Assembly (NCBI GenBank): GCA_949295995.1
Contig: CASFNK010000032.1
Location: 1 to 47,461 of the forward strand
Length of the DNA stretch: 47,461 bases
From: an uncultured Pseudomonadota bacterium
Lineage (GTDB): Bacteria > Pseudomonadota > Alphaproteobacteria > RF32 > CAG-239
Reading direction: 5' to 3'
A model generated the notes under the pieces. That model worked only from the letters and a program-made list of their open reading frames with translations. It did not search any database and was not told where the DNA came from. Positions 34,669 through 43,748 of the stretch are shown here, one piece after another. The number at the start of each line of letters is the position of its first letter. Position 1 is the first letter of the stretch. The translations under genes and the position numbers were made by a program.

Positions 34669-35934
34669 ATGGCAGACCCCAGAGAAATCGCAACCGAAAT
34701 TTTGCACCAAATCATCACGCAAAAAGACACATCTTCACTCCAAACACTAGAGCAAACCGCTGACACCGAACATGGTTTTATTAAGATGTTGACCTTAACC
34801 ACTCTGCGCCGCCATGTTTTTCTGCGCCACGTAATGCGTCAATTCATCAAAAAGAAACTCCCCGCCAAAGCCTTTTTTGCTGATTTTGCTATTGAAGCCG
34901 GTATTTGCGAACTTTTGTTTATGAACTCACCGGATTATGCTGTCATTAACTCTTATGTCGGTCTCATAAAAAAGCATTGTGATAAATTTATTGCCGGTTT
35001 AGCCAACGCGGTTTTAAGACGCATTGCCGCTGATAAAGACATTTTGCTCAAACATAACCGAAACGAAGTTTTTCCCGATTCTTTTTTAGAGATATTAAAC
35101 AATTCCTATTCAAAAGAAACCATTAGCCAACTGCAAACTTCCGCTCTCCAAGAACCCGCTCTGACAATTAGTGTAAAAACCAATCCTCAATATTGGGCAG
35201 AAAAATTTGGAGGTCAATGGATAGAAGACAATACCATCACCTTGCCAAATTCAGGCAAAATCCAATCGCTTGAGGGTTTTGCTGAAGGCCACTGGTGGGT
35301 TCAAGATTATGCCGCTTCATTGGCTGTATCGACATTGCCTGATTTAAAAGGCAAAAGAGTCCTTGACCTTTGCGCCGCCCCCGGCGGAAAAACCGCCCAG
35401 CTTATAAATAAAGGAGCTCTTGTTACCTCTCTTGATAATTCACAACAAAGATTAAACACCTTAAGACAAAATATGGAGCGTCTGCATTTTGCACCAGAAA
35501 AAATCATTTGCGCCGACGCACTTCATTATCTGCAAGATTTTTCAGATACACCTTTTGACGTAATTTTACTGGATGCTCCCTGTTCGGCAACCGGAATTTT
35601 CCGCCGTCATCCTGAGGTTTTGCACCTCAAAACCAAGTTTGACGTTTTGCGCCAAGCCGAACTTCAAAAACAAATTTTAGAGCATATTTCCAAAGCTCTA
35701 GCTCCGCAAGGAACGCTCATTTATTGTACTTGCTCCATTGCCAAAGAGGAAGGCGAAAAACAAATATCAAACTTTTTAACAACTCACGACGAATTTAAAA
35801 TTTCGCCGTTAACTTCCGAAAAATTTCCTGCTATTATAACGCCTGAAGGCTTCATCAGAACACTGCCCTTCCATTTAGTCTCATACGGTGGATGTGATGC
35901 CTTTTTCATTGCGCGCTTAACCAAGGTAAAATAA
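34669..35934 (+). CDS. rsmB: 16S rRNA (cytosine-C5) methyltransferase, RsmB family
   Basis: A 421-residue enzyme: an N-terminal NusB-like RNA-binding domain (about 1-140) and a C-terminal SAM domain with LDLCAAPGGKTAQL near 230, DAPCSATGIFRRHP near 301 and the catalytic YCTCSI near 352. The two cysteines used by this family are both present. It probably makes m5C967. The ATG at 34669 has AAGGAA 8 nt upstream; the open frame extends further but without a ribosome site. The stop codon directly touches the next gene's ATG, so it heads the long gene train ending at 43521. Confidence 0.93.
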   Translation: MADPREIATEILHQIITQKDTSSLQTLEQTADTEHGFIKMLTLTTLRRHVFLRHVMRQFIKKKLPAKAFFADFAIEAGICELLFMNSPDYAVINSYVGLIKKHCDKFIAGLANAVLRRIAADKDILLKHNRNEVFPDSFLEILNNSYSKETISQLQTSALQEPALTISVKTNPQYWAEKFGGQWIEDNTITLPNSGKIQSLEGFAEGHWWVQDYAASLAVSTLPDLKGKRVLDLCAAPGGKTAQLINKGALVTSLDNSQQRLNTLRQNMERLHFAPEKIICADALHYLQDFSDTPFDVILLDAPCSATGIFRRHPEVLHLKTKFDVLRQAELQKQILEHISKALAPQGTLIYCTCSIAKEEGEKQISNFLTTHDEFKISPLTSEKFPAIITPEGFIRTLPFHLVSYGGCDAFFIARLTKVK

Positions 35935-36915
35935 ATGCTGTTTAAAAAAATTAATTTAGCCCAAACCTCGCCCAAACCATCTTTGTTACCCGAACAGCCG
36001 CTAGCCTTAACGGGCAGTCCCGTATATATCTTAGGCAATACACCGATAGCCTATTTTCTAGCGGCCAAATTCACCACCTCGGGCATTCGCACCATTATTC
36101 TTGCCGGAGAACAAGACAACACCAGTTTAAGCACCAATGGCATCACCATCAAAGAAGATTATCAACTTCAAAAACTCCATTGCCGATTGGAAACGGCTGT
36201 CTGGCAAAGAGAAGAAGCCAAAATGGTAATCATTGCCACCACCCCGACATTGTTAAAATCAAACTTACTGTCTTTAACCAAAAGCAAATTAAAAAACACC
36301 CCTATTATCAGCTTTACCCCGGCTAAAGATGAAAATCTAATTTCTGATATTTTAGGCTATCCCGTTACCAAAGCCTACTATGAAGGCTGGCTAAAATCTG
36401 GCAGCCAACAAATCACCGTTTACGGGCAGGCACCAAAAATCATATTATGCGCCGAAACCTCATCATATAATTATCAAGCCTTTTCCGAACTGGCACAAAA
36501 GGCCAATATTGAACTCCAAAATTGCAGCTTGGATACGCTTGCTTTTTGGAATTTTTTCTGTATTTACGCCCCTTGTTCACTCATGACCGCCGCCTCCGGC
36601 AAAAACATTTTTGAAATCACCAAAAACAAGGCTTTAAGAGAACAACTTTTATCGTGCCTCCAAGAAATATCACTTCTGCCACCCAAAACTCTTCCGCCAT
36701 ATAATCCCGATGAGCTTCTCAAACAAGTATTCAACATTCCATCGCAATATAATTTTCCTCTGGCAGAGCAAATTCAAAACTTTCATTCCGGAGATTTAGA
36801 TTTTTTAAGTTCAATCATCCAACAAGCCGCGTTTGACAACAAATGCCAACTCCCCACACTAAACGTGTTGCTTAAAGACTTATATGAACAAATCTTAAAA
36901 GACCAATCTTCTTGA
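35935..36915 (+). CDS. Divergent ketopantoate-reductase-like protein (PanE/ApbA fold)
   Basis: A 326-residue protein. An N-terminal Rossmann start (PVYILGNTPIAYFLAAKFTT) has lost the canonical GxGxxG, reading GNTPIA. The C-terminal helical half resembles PanE: CSLMTAASGKNIFEI and LDFLSSIIQQAAFDNKCQLP. The catalytic Lys/Asn/Glu pattern of PanE is not obvious. It may be a degenerate or repurposed relative. No gap separates it from rsmB, so it is co-translated. An 88-nt gap follows before the next gene. Assignment rests on remote resemblance. Confidence 0.5.
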   Translation: MLFKKINLAQTSPKPSLLPEQPLALTGSPVYILGNTPIAYFLAAKFTTSGIRTIILAGEQDNTSLSTNGITIKEDYQLQKLHCRLETAVWQREEAKMVIIATTPTLLKSNLLSLTKSKLKNTPIISFTPAKDENLISDILGYPVTKAYYEGWLKSGSQQITVYGQAPKIILCAETSSYNYQAFSELAQKANIELQNCSLDTLAFWNFFCIYAPCSLMTAASGKNIFEITKNKALREQLLSCLQEISLLPPKTLPPYNPDELLKQVFNIPSQYNFPLAEQIQNFHSGDLDFLSSIIQQAAFDNKCQLPTLNVLLKDLYEQILKDQSS

Positions 36916-37003
36916 GGAACAATAAAACTTCATTGTTGAAGAACGCACGAAAATAGATTATAAAAAACAAATAAAACAACCATATTAATGTGAGGGATTT
37001 AAG

Positions 37004-38074
37004 ATGGACGCAACATTTTTGTTAATTTTTGCCGTTGTTCTGAGTTGTTTTTTCTTGTCTTATATTTGGTATGCCGTACTCAACAAGAACCCAGCTTTTG
37101 CCGATGAACAAAAATTCTACAACAATCCCATTGTTCCCTTTTTAATCGCATCTACCATCGGCTTTGTTGTTCTTTATTGGTTTTTGCCCCCGCAATATGA
37201 CCAACTATTTGACATCTCCTTCATCAATATTGGGCTTATCTTTGGCGGAAGCATACTAACATTTTTTGGATTTTGCCGCTCTAAAATTATGGGAACAAGT
37301 CTCCTTATCATATCAGCCCTAATCTTAACTATCTTTTTACCACAAGGCTTTCTGCTGTTTAACGGCACCTTGCCTTTAATACTCGACCGACTTTTAACTT
37401 TTGCAATTTTTTGCGGTTTTGTTTTTTGTTATCAATATCTCAATGGTTTGGACGGTCTTTTGGCAACCCAAACCTCCTTTCCTCTTATAGGAGCTGTTAT
37501 CCTTTCTTTCATCGGCGCCCTTCCGGTTTTGTTTGGCGGCATGAGCGGCATTTTACTTGCCGTAACCTTATCTTTTGCCATTTACAATTGGTATCCGTCT
37601 CAACTACGCCTAAATACGGCAGGTTGCCAAGCTTTAGCCTTTTTTATCGCCGGATTTTACCTTCTTTGTGCGCAAGAAGGCTGTGGAACACCAATTTTAA
37701 TATTTAGTTTATCATATATTTTAGACATCTGCATAGCACTTATCAAAAAACTATCTCTGAAAGACCAATATAAAAATATCCAATCCAATACCATTACATA
37801 CCAAACCAACATTTCTGGTTTGGAACCAAGTTTAATTTGTGAAAACATAGCCAAACTAAATTGCATTTTACTAATTTTTGGCTGTTTTCAAGCCTATGCT
37901 CCGAATAATTATTCCCTTCCGATATTAGGAACCGTTTTAAGTTTGTGGTTTTTGCATCATCTATTAAATTGGCAAACACCGGAACAAAGTTTTTCCGAAA
38001 TCAACAAAGAAGTTTTTAATGACCTCAAAAGCAACCTCAACAGCATCAAAAGACCCAAGAATAAAGATGAGTAA
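37004..38074 (+). CDS. Degenerate MraY/WecA-like (glycosyltransferase 4) membrane protein
   Basis: A 356-residue protein with about ten membrane segments. YQYLNGLDGLLATQTSF near 141 corresponds to the N-x-x-DGLDGLA motif of the MraY/WecA family, and YNWYPSQLRLNTAGCQALAF near 194 to the NFxPAxxFxGDxGSxxLGF loop. In the second motif the catalytic Asp of FxGDxGS is replaced (LRLNTAG). Such changes suggest lost phosphosugar transferase activity or a new role. GAGGGATTTAAG precedes the ATG. A TPR protein follows after 6 nt. Confidence 0.6.
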   Translation: MDATFLLIFAVVLSCFFLSYIWYAVLNKNPAFADEQKFYNNPIVPFLIASTIGFVVLYWFLPPQYDQLFDISFINIGLIFGGSILTFFGFCRSKIMGTSLLIISALILTIFLPQGFLLFNGTLPLILDRLLTFAIFCGFVFCYQYLNGLDGLLATQTSFPLIGAVILSFIGALPVLFGGMSGILLAVTLSFAIYNWYPSQLRLNTAGCQALAFFIAGFYLLCAQEGCGTPILIFSLSYILDICIALIKKLSLKDQYKNIQSNTITYQTNISGLEPSLICENIAKLNCILLIFGCFQAYAPNNYSLPILGTVLSLWFLHHLLNWQTPEQSFSEINKEVFNDLKSNLNSIKRPKNKDE

Positions 38075-38080
38075 AGATTA

Positions 38081-39436
38081 ATGAGCATTCTCTCTGGCTT
38101 AAAAAAAATCTTTTCCGCCCCCCGTGGTAAAATCGAAGTTTTACCCTCTTATAATGCGATAAAATTTCGCATTGTTGTGATTGATTTTTTGGATAATATC
38201 GAGAGTAATGGCGGAGAAAATTTAGCCCGTCTGCTCAGCGCCAAAGAAGGACTTGCAGTTGGATTTTTTGATGACATCTTTCAAAAAAACTTCCTTAATC
38301 TTGAAAGTAAAACTCTCTTTGATTTAATCGACAAAGGCCAAAGCATTATTGAACACACACATGCCGATGTTATCATTTGGGGTTATAGGGAAAACAATCA
38401 TATCCGCCTTAATTTTCAAACCGCCCAACAATATGAGCACCCTGAAGAAACATATCTTTCCTTATTGGATAGTTTTTACTTTCCGGCTTCTTTTTTTGAA
38501 AATCCATCCCAATTTCCGCCGGCAATATTAGATTTGATTTACGGAGCAATCATCAGTGCCATAATTCCGACCAACGGCGCAGTCCGCATTCAAAAAAAAT
38601 ATTTGCTCAAAAAAGTAATTGATAAGCTCTCCAAAGACGATTCAGCCAAAGCCGTTTCGGTTGAATATATGCCGTACATCATGAATTTTTTAGGAATAAT
38701 TTACTTAAGTTATGCCCATGATAATCAAGAAGAAAAAGATTTTAAGATTACCAAAAGTTTATTTGAAACTGCCGTCAAACATCAAGATTTAATCACCTCA
38801 CCACTCCACTTAGGTTGCATTTATTATCATCTTGGGCAGTTATACGACAATGCCACCCACCAAATGGAAACACGTCCGACAGCTTATTTCAAAGGAGCGA
38901 TTGAATACTACCACCAAGCACAACGCTATCTTGGCAAATATACTTACCCCTATGATTATGGTTATATTTCTTACAAACTATCGCAACTTTATTTTAGCTA
39001 TTGGAAGCAAAAGGAAGACCTTCAAGCCTTACGAGATTCTGTTTTTCAGCTAAGGGAAGCCGAAAAGATTTATACCTACGCTCTATTTCCCAATTTTTGG
39101 GCGGTTATTCAAGGAGAGCTTGGGCAAAAACTGGCTCTTTTAGGAAACATAACCAAGAGCAATGAAATCAACGAATTAGCCATCACCAGCTATCGCAATC
39201 AACAGCGCGTCATCACCGAACGCAGAGACCCGATAAATTGGGCTCTCATTCAAGAAAATATAGGAGAGATATGCTATCGCCTAGGTCGTCAAAACGAGGA
39301 TCGTTCTTCTCTGGAGGACGCGCTGGAATGTTTTCATGATGCCTTATATATTTTTGAAAACGCCGGACAAGAAGACAAGATCAAAGAAATTATGACCAAT
39401 CTTGCCCGTACCAATCAAATACTAAATAGCCTATAA
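38081..39436 (+). CDS. Tetratricopeptide-repeat protein, unknown function
   Basis: A 451-residue, apparently soluble protein without a signal peptide. The first 160 residues form an unrecognised alpha/beta domain (FRIVVIDFLDNIESNGG, HADVIIWGYRENNHIRLNF). From about 215 on there are helical repeats with TPR spacing, e.g. LGCIYYHLGQLYDNA, YGYISYKLSQLYFSYW, WALIQENIGEICYRLG with ALECFHDALYIF. The last repeats resemble those in alphaproteobacterial TPR proteins of signalling or assembly type. It sits 6 nt after the MraY-like gene and 8 nt before the membrane ferredoxin, so a part in that system is plausible. Confidence 0.7.
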   Translation: MSILSGLKKIFSAPRGKIEVLPSYNAIKFRIVVIDFLDNIESNGGENLARLLSAKEGLAVGFFDDIFQKNFLNLESKTLFDLIDKGQSIIEHTHADVIIWGYRENNHIRLNFQTAQQYEHPEETYLSLLDSFYFPASFFENPSQFPPAILDLIYGAIISAIIPTNGAVRIQKKYLLKKVIDKLSKDDSAKAVSVEYMPYIMNFLGIIYLSYAHDNQEEKDFKITKSLFETAVKHQDLITSPLHLGCIYYHLGQLYDNATHQMETRPTAYFKGAIEYYHQAQRYLGKYTYPYDYGYISYKLSQLYFSYWKQKEDLQALRDSVFQLREAEKIYTYALFPNFWAVIQGELGQKLALLGNITKSNEINELAITSYRNQQRVITERRDPINWALIQENIGEICYRLGRQNEDRSSLEDALECFHDALYIFENAGQEDKIKEIMTNLARTNQILNSL

Positions 39437-39444
39437 GAGGGAAA

Positions 39445-40725
39445 ATGAAAAAACTTCACATTTTAAGAATAACTTTAGCCGCTATCATTGGTTTGCTGAC
39501 GATTCTTTGCTTTGCCGGACTATTTTATCCCTTTCACATTATGGATTTGCAACTTGGAGCCTTGATTCAAAAAAATTGGCTGGAACTGACACTTGCTTCA
39601 GCCTTTTTGCTGGCAGGAATAATTTTAGCAACATTTATCTTCGGTAGAATATACTGCTCGATTCTCTGCCCACTAGGCTTGTTACAAGAACTTTTGATGT
39701 TAGTATTCAAACGCTCCCTGACTCCGAAACGCTCTCGTTGCTGGAAATATCTGATTGCCTCTGTTGCCTTCGGCACCTTACTTGGCGGAAGTGCCCTGAT
39801 TTTTCGCCAACTTGACCCTTACAGCTTTTTTGGCTCGGTTATCGGCGCCAATATCCTTGGCATTGCCACACTCTTAATCATTGTCGCATTGGTATGGTTA
39901 TGGGGACGCATTTTCTGTTCTAATATATGCCCGATTGGGGCATTACTGGGGCTCATCTCCAAACATTCCCTTTTCCAAGTACAAATAGATAAAGAAAAAT
40001 GTATAAGTTGCGGCGCGTGCTCTCGCAAATGCCCGACCGGCAGTATTTTTTTCAAAGACAAGAACGTTGATAATGAAACTTGCATTAAATGTTTTAACTG
40101 CTTAAATACATGCCCACGCAACGCAATCAACTATAACAAACACGCCCCTAAAGAAAAAATCAAATTCAGCCCCAACCGTCGCCAACTGCTCATTGGTGGT
40201 TCAGCCTTGGCTCTGTTTGTTTTAGCCGCCAAAAGCGGTATTAAATTTGGCGAAAAAACCCTTCAATCTATCAAAGCGGCAATTCTTCCTGCCGGAGCCA
40301 AGAACTTAGACCATTTTGCCAACACATGTCTTAACTGCAATCTATGTGTTCAAAACTGCCCGCACCAAGTCATTAAGCCCGCTAATAAAGAATACCCCTT
40401 TGTTCATCTGGACTATTCAGAAAATTTCTGCAGTTACAAATGCCATAAATGCTCAGACATTTGCCCATCTGGTGCTTTACAAAAGATGACCTTGGAACTC
40501 AAAAGAAAAACCCAAATCGGCATTGCCCAAATCAATCCTGACCAATGTGTCAAATGCGGTTTATGCATTATGAAATGCCCGCGTGAAGCTCTCACCAGAG
40601 AGGGACATACCGTACCACAGGTTTTAACCGACAAATGTATCGGCTGTGGCTTGTGTCAAAACACTTGTCCGGTTAAAGCCATCACGATTGAAGGCTTATC
40701 AAAACAAATTTTACTAGAAAAATAA
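39445..40725 (+). CDS. NapH/NapG-like membrane ferredoxin with six [4Fe-4S] motifs
   Basis: A 426-residue fusion. Residues 1-170 have four membrane segments and two CxxxCP motifs (CSILCP 71-76, CSNICP 158-163), as in NapH/NosR quinol oxidases. Cluster motifs 1-2 ([12 protein letters not shown] at 186, [12 protein letters not shown] at 213) are followed by a twin-arginine stretch [11 protein letters not shown] and a hydrophobic helix (244-262). Beyond it lie cluster motifs 3-6, starting at Cys295, Cys329, Cys368 and Cys398, arranged like periplasmic NapG. The internal twin arginine suggests the second half is exported folded by Tat. It would move electrons from membrane quinol to envelope partners. 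No napA is nearby, so the acceptor differs from nitrate reductase. Confidence 0.82.
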   Translation: MKKLHILRITLAAIIGLLTILCFAGLFYPFHIMDLQLGALIQKNWLELTLASAFLLAGIILATFIFGRIYCSILCPLGLLQELLMLVFKRSLTPKRSRCWKYLIASVAFGTLLGGSALIFRQLDPYSFFGSVIGANILGIATLLIIVALVWLWGRIFCSNICPIGALLGLISKHSLFQVQIDKEKCISCGACSRKCPTGSIFFKDKNVDNETCIKCFNCLNTCPRNAINYNKHAPKEKIKFSPNRRQLLIGGSALALFVLAAKSGIKFGEKTLQSIKAAILPAGAKNLDHFANTCLNCNLCVQNCPHQVIKPANKEYPFVHLDYSENFCSYKCHKCSDICPSGALQKMTLELKRKTQIGIAQINPDQCVKCGLCIMKCPREALTREGHTVPQVLTDKCIGCGLCQNTCPVKAITIEGLSKQILLEK

Positions 40726-40735
40726 GGAGAAAAAC

Positions 40736-40948
40736 ATGTCATTAGGATTAACGGAAATTGCTTTAATTTTGGTTGTCGTTTTAGTTTTATTCGGAGGCAA
40801 ACGCATTCCGGAGCTAGCAAAGGCTTTGGGTAAAGCGCAGTATGAATATAAAAAAGCCAAAGAAATGCTTGAAACCGAAGCAAAGGACTTCAAAGACAGT
40901 GTAGAAAAAGCCGCCCAAAAGGAAGATGAAAAATCCGAGAAAAAATAA
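40736..40948 (+). CDS. tatA: Sec-independent translocase subunit TatA
   Basis: Seventy residues: one membrane helix ([17 protein letters not shown]), the FGxxKIPEL-type hinge [14 protein letters not shown], an amphipathic helix and a Lys/Glu-rich tail. No TatB is present, so this is a minimal TatAC pair in which TatA may serve both roles. AAGGAG lies ahead of the ATG. It starts 10 nt after the membrane ferredoxin and its stop overlaps the tatC start. Confidence 0.93.
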   Translation: MSLGLTEIALILVVVLVLFGGKRIPELAKALGKAQYEYKKAKEMLETEAKDFKDSVEKAAQKEDEKSEKK

Positions 40949-41658
40949 TGGAAGACGAAAGCCTTATTAGTCATCTTGAAGCCTTGCGCAAAACGCTCAT
41001 AAGCTGTATTTTATCTTTAGCTTTAGGGCTGATACCTATGTTTTTTTGCGCACCTTATGTGATTGATTGGCTCATCAAAATAATGCTTTCTTCGCACGAG
41101 GTAACCCTCAACTACTTCAGCCCGATGGAGGTTTTTATCCTACAAATAAAAACCGCGGTCTTTTTAGATTTTTTAGTATGTTTTCCATTTATTTGCTATA
41201 AAATTTGGCAGTTTGTCTTGCCCGCACTTTATGATAAGGAACGTCGCTTTATTAAATCGATAGTCATAAGTTCGGGAAGTTTGTTTATCCTAGGCGCGCT
41301 GTTTTGCCTCTTTTTTATTTTGCCGATGATAATTGACTTTGGGTTGAGTTTTTCCTCCGCCCATATTCAAGCAACGCTTGGCGTCAGCAACATCATTAGT
41401 TTGTCCTTATGGCTTTCAACGGTCTTTGGGCTAATGTTTCAGTTTCCACTCATTGTTTATGCACTTATAAATCAAGGAATTATCACAGGCGAACAAATCA
41501 AACAAAAACGCCCTTATGTACTGGTTGCGATTTTAATTATTGCCGCTCTATTAACCCCGCCGGATGTTGTCAGCCAACTCATGCTTGCCACCCCGACTTA
41601 TCTACTGTTTGAAGGAGGATTATACCTCGCCTGCAAAAAACATCAAAAAAAGTCTTGA
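40948..41658 (+). CDS. tatC: Sec-independent translocase subunit TatC
   Basis: A 236-residue, six-helix receptor of the Tat pathway. The N-terminal LISHLEALRKTL holds the signal-peptide-binding Glu, and SPMEVFILQIKTAVFLDF and WQFVLPALYDKERRF are family landmarks. The ATG overlaps the tatA stop by one base (TAATG). The stop codon lies inside the -35 box of a MerR-type promoter for the next gene. Flanking Tat-signal-bearing genes suggest a dedicated translocon; whether a second Tat set exists elsewhere cannot be seen. Confidence 0.94.
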   Translation: MEDESLISHLEALRKTLISCILSLALGLIPMFFCAPYVIDWLIKIMLSSHEVTLNYFSPMEVFILQIKTAVFLDFLVCFPFICYKIWQFVLPALYDKERRFIKSIVISSGSLFILGALFCLFFILPMIIDFGLSFSSAHIQATLGVSNIISLSLWLSTVFGLMFQFPLIVYALINQGIITGEQIKQKRPYVLVAILIIAALLTPPDVVSQLMLATPTYLLFEGGLYLACKKHQKKS

Positions 41659-41685
41659 CTTAGAGTACCCTCTAAAAATTACACT
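41655..41685 (+). promoter_or_regulatory. MerR-type promoter with 19-bp spacer and dyad operator
   Basis: TTGACT, 19-bp spacer, TACACT. The dyad TTAGAG-TACC-CTCTAA (41660-41675) is centred in the spacer, the layout used by MerR-family activators (SoxR, AdhR/NmlR type), which untwist an overlong spacer. It drives the aldo/keto reductase and flavodoxin genes. No MerR-family gene lies in the window. Confidence 0.65.
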
Positions 41686-41717
41686 CAAATCAACCTGATT
41701 ATTTAAGGGAGAAAAAA

Positions 41718-42956
41718 ATGAATCGTCGTGAATTTTTACTTAGCAGTTTAGCCGCTTTCGCATTAAGTGCCTTACCCAAACTCACCATTGCCGATACCAT
41801 AGCGGTTTCGGATTCGGTCAAAAAACAAATCAACCCTAACAACAAACTAGGCTTTGGCTTTATGCGTTTACCGACATTAAACGCCAACGACCCAACCAGC
41901 ATTGACTATCAAACCCTCAATCAAATGGTTGATACCTTTTTAGCAAGAGGCTTTACATATTTTGACACGGCGTGGATGTACATGGGCTACGAGAGTGAAA
42001 ACGCCATAAAAGAATCTTTGGTAAAAAGACATCCTCGGAATAAATACACGGTCGCAAGCAAACTCCCCGTCGGTTACCTCAAAAAAGCTTCTGACCAAGA
42101 AGAAATCTTTAATAAGCAACTAGAAAAGACAGGCCTGGAATATTTTGACTATTACTTATTGCATAATCTAAATTCCAACACCATCGGCAACGCCGAAAAA
42201 TTTAACAGCTTCAAATTTGTTGCCGATAAAAAGAAAGAAGGCAAAGTCAAACACATCGGCTTTTCTTTTCATGACGGACCTGAAATGTTGGAAGAAATTC
42301 TAAAAAACCATCCTGAAATGGAATTTGTACAACTTCAAATTAACTATATTGACTGGGACAACGCCAGCATCCAATCGCGTAAATGCTACGAAGTTGCACA
42401 AAAATACAACAAACCGGTGATTGTTATGGAGCCGGTCAAAGGCGGAACTTTGGCTAGCGTTCCCCCAAGTGTTGAAAAAATCTTCAAGGAAGCCAACCCT
42501 AATATGTCGGTAGCCTCTTGGGCAATACGCTATGCCGCAAGTCTCCCTGGAGTAATGATGGTCTTAAGCGGTATGTCCACACCGGAACAACTCAACGACA
42601 ACACTTCTTATATGCAAAACTTCAAACCGCTGAACAAACAAGAACAAGCCACGATTGGAGAAGCCATCAAGGCTCTGCATGCCTTTATAAAAATTCCTTG
42701 CACCTCTTGTCATTATTGCACCGAATTTTGCCCGATGAAGATAGCAATTCCCGATTATTTCGCACTATATAACGCTGAAAATCAGGAAATCAGCAACAAA
42801 CCCTTCACCGCCCAAAAGATGTACTATGCCAACCTCACCAAAAAACACGGCAAAGCCTCATCTTGCATTGGCTGCAAGCTTTGTGAACAACATTGCCCAC
42901 AACACATAGAAATCAGCAAATGGATGAAAGAAGTCGCTAAAACATTCGAAGCCTAG
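41718..42956 (+). CDS. Tat-exported aldo/keto reductase with two C-terminal [4Fe-4S] clusters
   Basis: A 412-residue protein. It starts with a twin-arginine signal ([14 protein letters not shown], then [11 protein letters not shown]), so the folded enzyme is predicted to be exported. The AKR barrel keeps the tetrad D83, Y88, K115 and H149. The C-terminus has two ferredoxin motifs (Cys328-331-334-338 and Cys383-386-389-393), a known AKR-plus-ferredoxin architecture. The clusters offer an electron entry other than NADPH, which is scarce in the periplasm. AAGGGAGAAAAAA precedes the ATG. It lies behind tatAC and a MerR-type promoter, ten nt before the flavodoxin. The natural aldehyde or ketone is unknown. 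Confidence 0.85.
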   Translation: MNRREFLLSSLAAFALSALPKLTIADTIAVSDSVKKQINPNNKLGFGFMRLPTLNANDPTSIDYQTLNQMVDTFLARGFTYFDTAWMYMGYESENAIKESLVKRHPRNKYTVASKLPVGYLKKASDQEEIFNKQLEKTGLEYFDYYLLHNLNSNTIGNAEKFNSFKFVADKKKEGKVKHIGFSFHDGPEMLEEILKNHPEMEFVQLQINYIDWDNASIQSRKCYEVAQKYNKPVIVMEPVKGGTLASVPPSVEKIFKEANPNMSVASWAIRYAASLPGVMMVLSGMSTPEQLNDNTSYMQNFKPLNKQEQATIGEAIKALHAFIKIPCTSCHYCTEFCPMKIAIPDYFALYNAENQEISNKPFTAQKMYYANLTKKHGKASSCIGCKLCEQHCPQHIEISKWMKEVAKTFEA

Positions 42957-42966
42957 GAGAAAAGCA

Positions 42967-43521
42967 ATGAAAAAACTTTTAACATTAATCGGATTAGCTT
43001 TTGGTTTTATGAGCCACCCCTCAACCATTCAAGCGCAAGAGACCACACCTCAAACCGCCCCAAAAATTTTGATTGCTTACTATTCATATAGCGGAAATAC
43101 CGAACAAGCAGCCAAAGCAATTCAACAAAAAATCGGCGGCGACTTATTTGCTATCACCAGCGACCATACCTATCCGAGCGACTATCATGAAATGGTTCAA
43201 CAAGCTAAAGAAGAGATTGCCCAAGACTTTCGTCCCCAATTAACTTCATCGGTTAAGGATATTTCACAATATGATATAATTTTTATTGGTTCGCCCAATT
43301 GGTGGGGTACCATAACACCGCAAGTCAGCAGCTTTTTAGAGCAATATAATCTGTCAGGAAAGGCGGTAATCCCCTTCATCACGCACGGCGGCGGCGGATT
43401 GCAAAATACCGTTTCGGACCTTACCTCTCAGTGCAAAGGTTGCCAAATAAAACCAAGCTGGGACGGCTATCAAAAAAGCCTTCAAGGTTTAGATGATTGG
43501 CTAAAAGAACTCAATCTCTAG
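42967..43521 (+). CDS. Secreted flavodoxin-like protein
   Basis: A 184-residue protein with a Sec-type signal peptide (MKKLLTLIGLAFGF ... STIQAQE, cut near residue 24) ahead of a flavodoxin fold. The phosphate-binding loop of FMN is SYSGNTEQAA, and the ring-binding loops are GSPNWWGTITPQV and THGGGGLQN. Exported flavodoxins are known and often sit beside envelope oxidoreductases; this one lies 10 nt after the Tat-exported reductase. I infer it carries electrons between the membrane ferredoxin and the reductase. Last gene of the train. Confidence 0.85.
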   Translation: MKKLLTLIGLAFGFMSHPSTIQAQETTPQTAPKILIAYYSYSGNTEQAAKAIQQKIGGDLFAITSDHTYPSDYHEMVQQAKEEIAQDFRPQLTSSVKDISQYDIIFIGSPNWWGTITPQVSSFLEQYNLSGKAVIPFITHGGGGLQNTVSDLTSQCKGCQIKPSWDGYQKSLQGLDDWLKELNL

Positions 43522-43528
43522 CCCCCTT

Positions 43529-43557
43529 AAACGCTTTCTGAAAAGAAAGCGTTTTTT
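43529..43557 (+). terminator. Terminator of the redox/Tat operon
   Basis: An 11-bp stem AAACGCTTTCT / AGAAAGCGTTT with a GAAA loop, followed by TTT. Confidence 0.88.
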
Positions 43558-43568
43558 ACAATAAACCT

Positions 43569-43692
43569 CTTTCGTCTCGCCTGCTCCTCCTTGTCAAACT
43601 CCCTTTTTCGGGAGTTCGAACCTCATCTTTCCTCAACATAACCAAAGCCCTGCACTTTGGCAGGGCTTTGTTTATGGCGGAGAGAGGGAGAT
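43569..43692 (+). repeat. Direct repeat, copy 1 (124 bp)
   Basis: Matches 43749-43872 with one mismatch (T at 43671, G at 43851). It includes two hairpins and the terminal 18 bp of the tRNA-Ser gene (TGGCGGAGAGAGGGAGAT), but not the rest of a tRNA. Confidence 0.9.
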
Positions 43693-43748
43693 GGCTAAAA
43701 ACTTTTCAAGTTTTCTTAACGCGCTGCGTCGTCGCAAGTGCGGCGATA

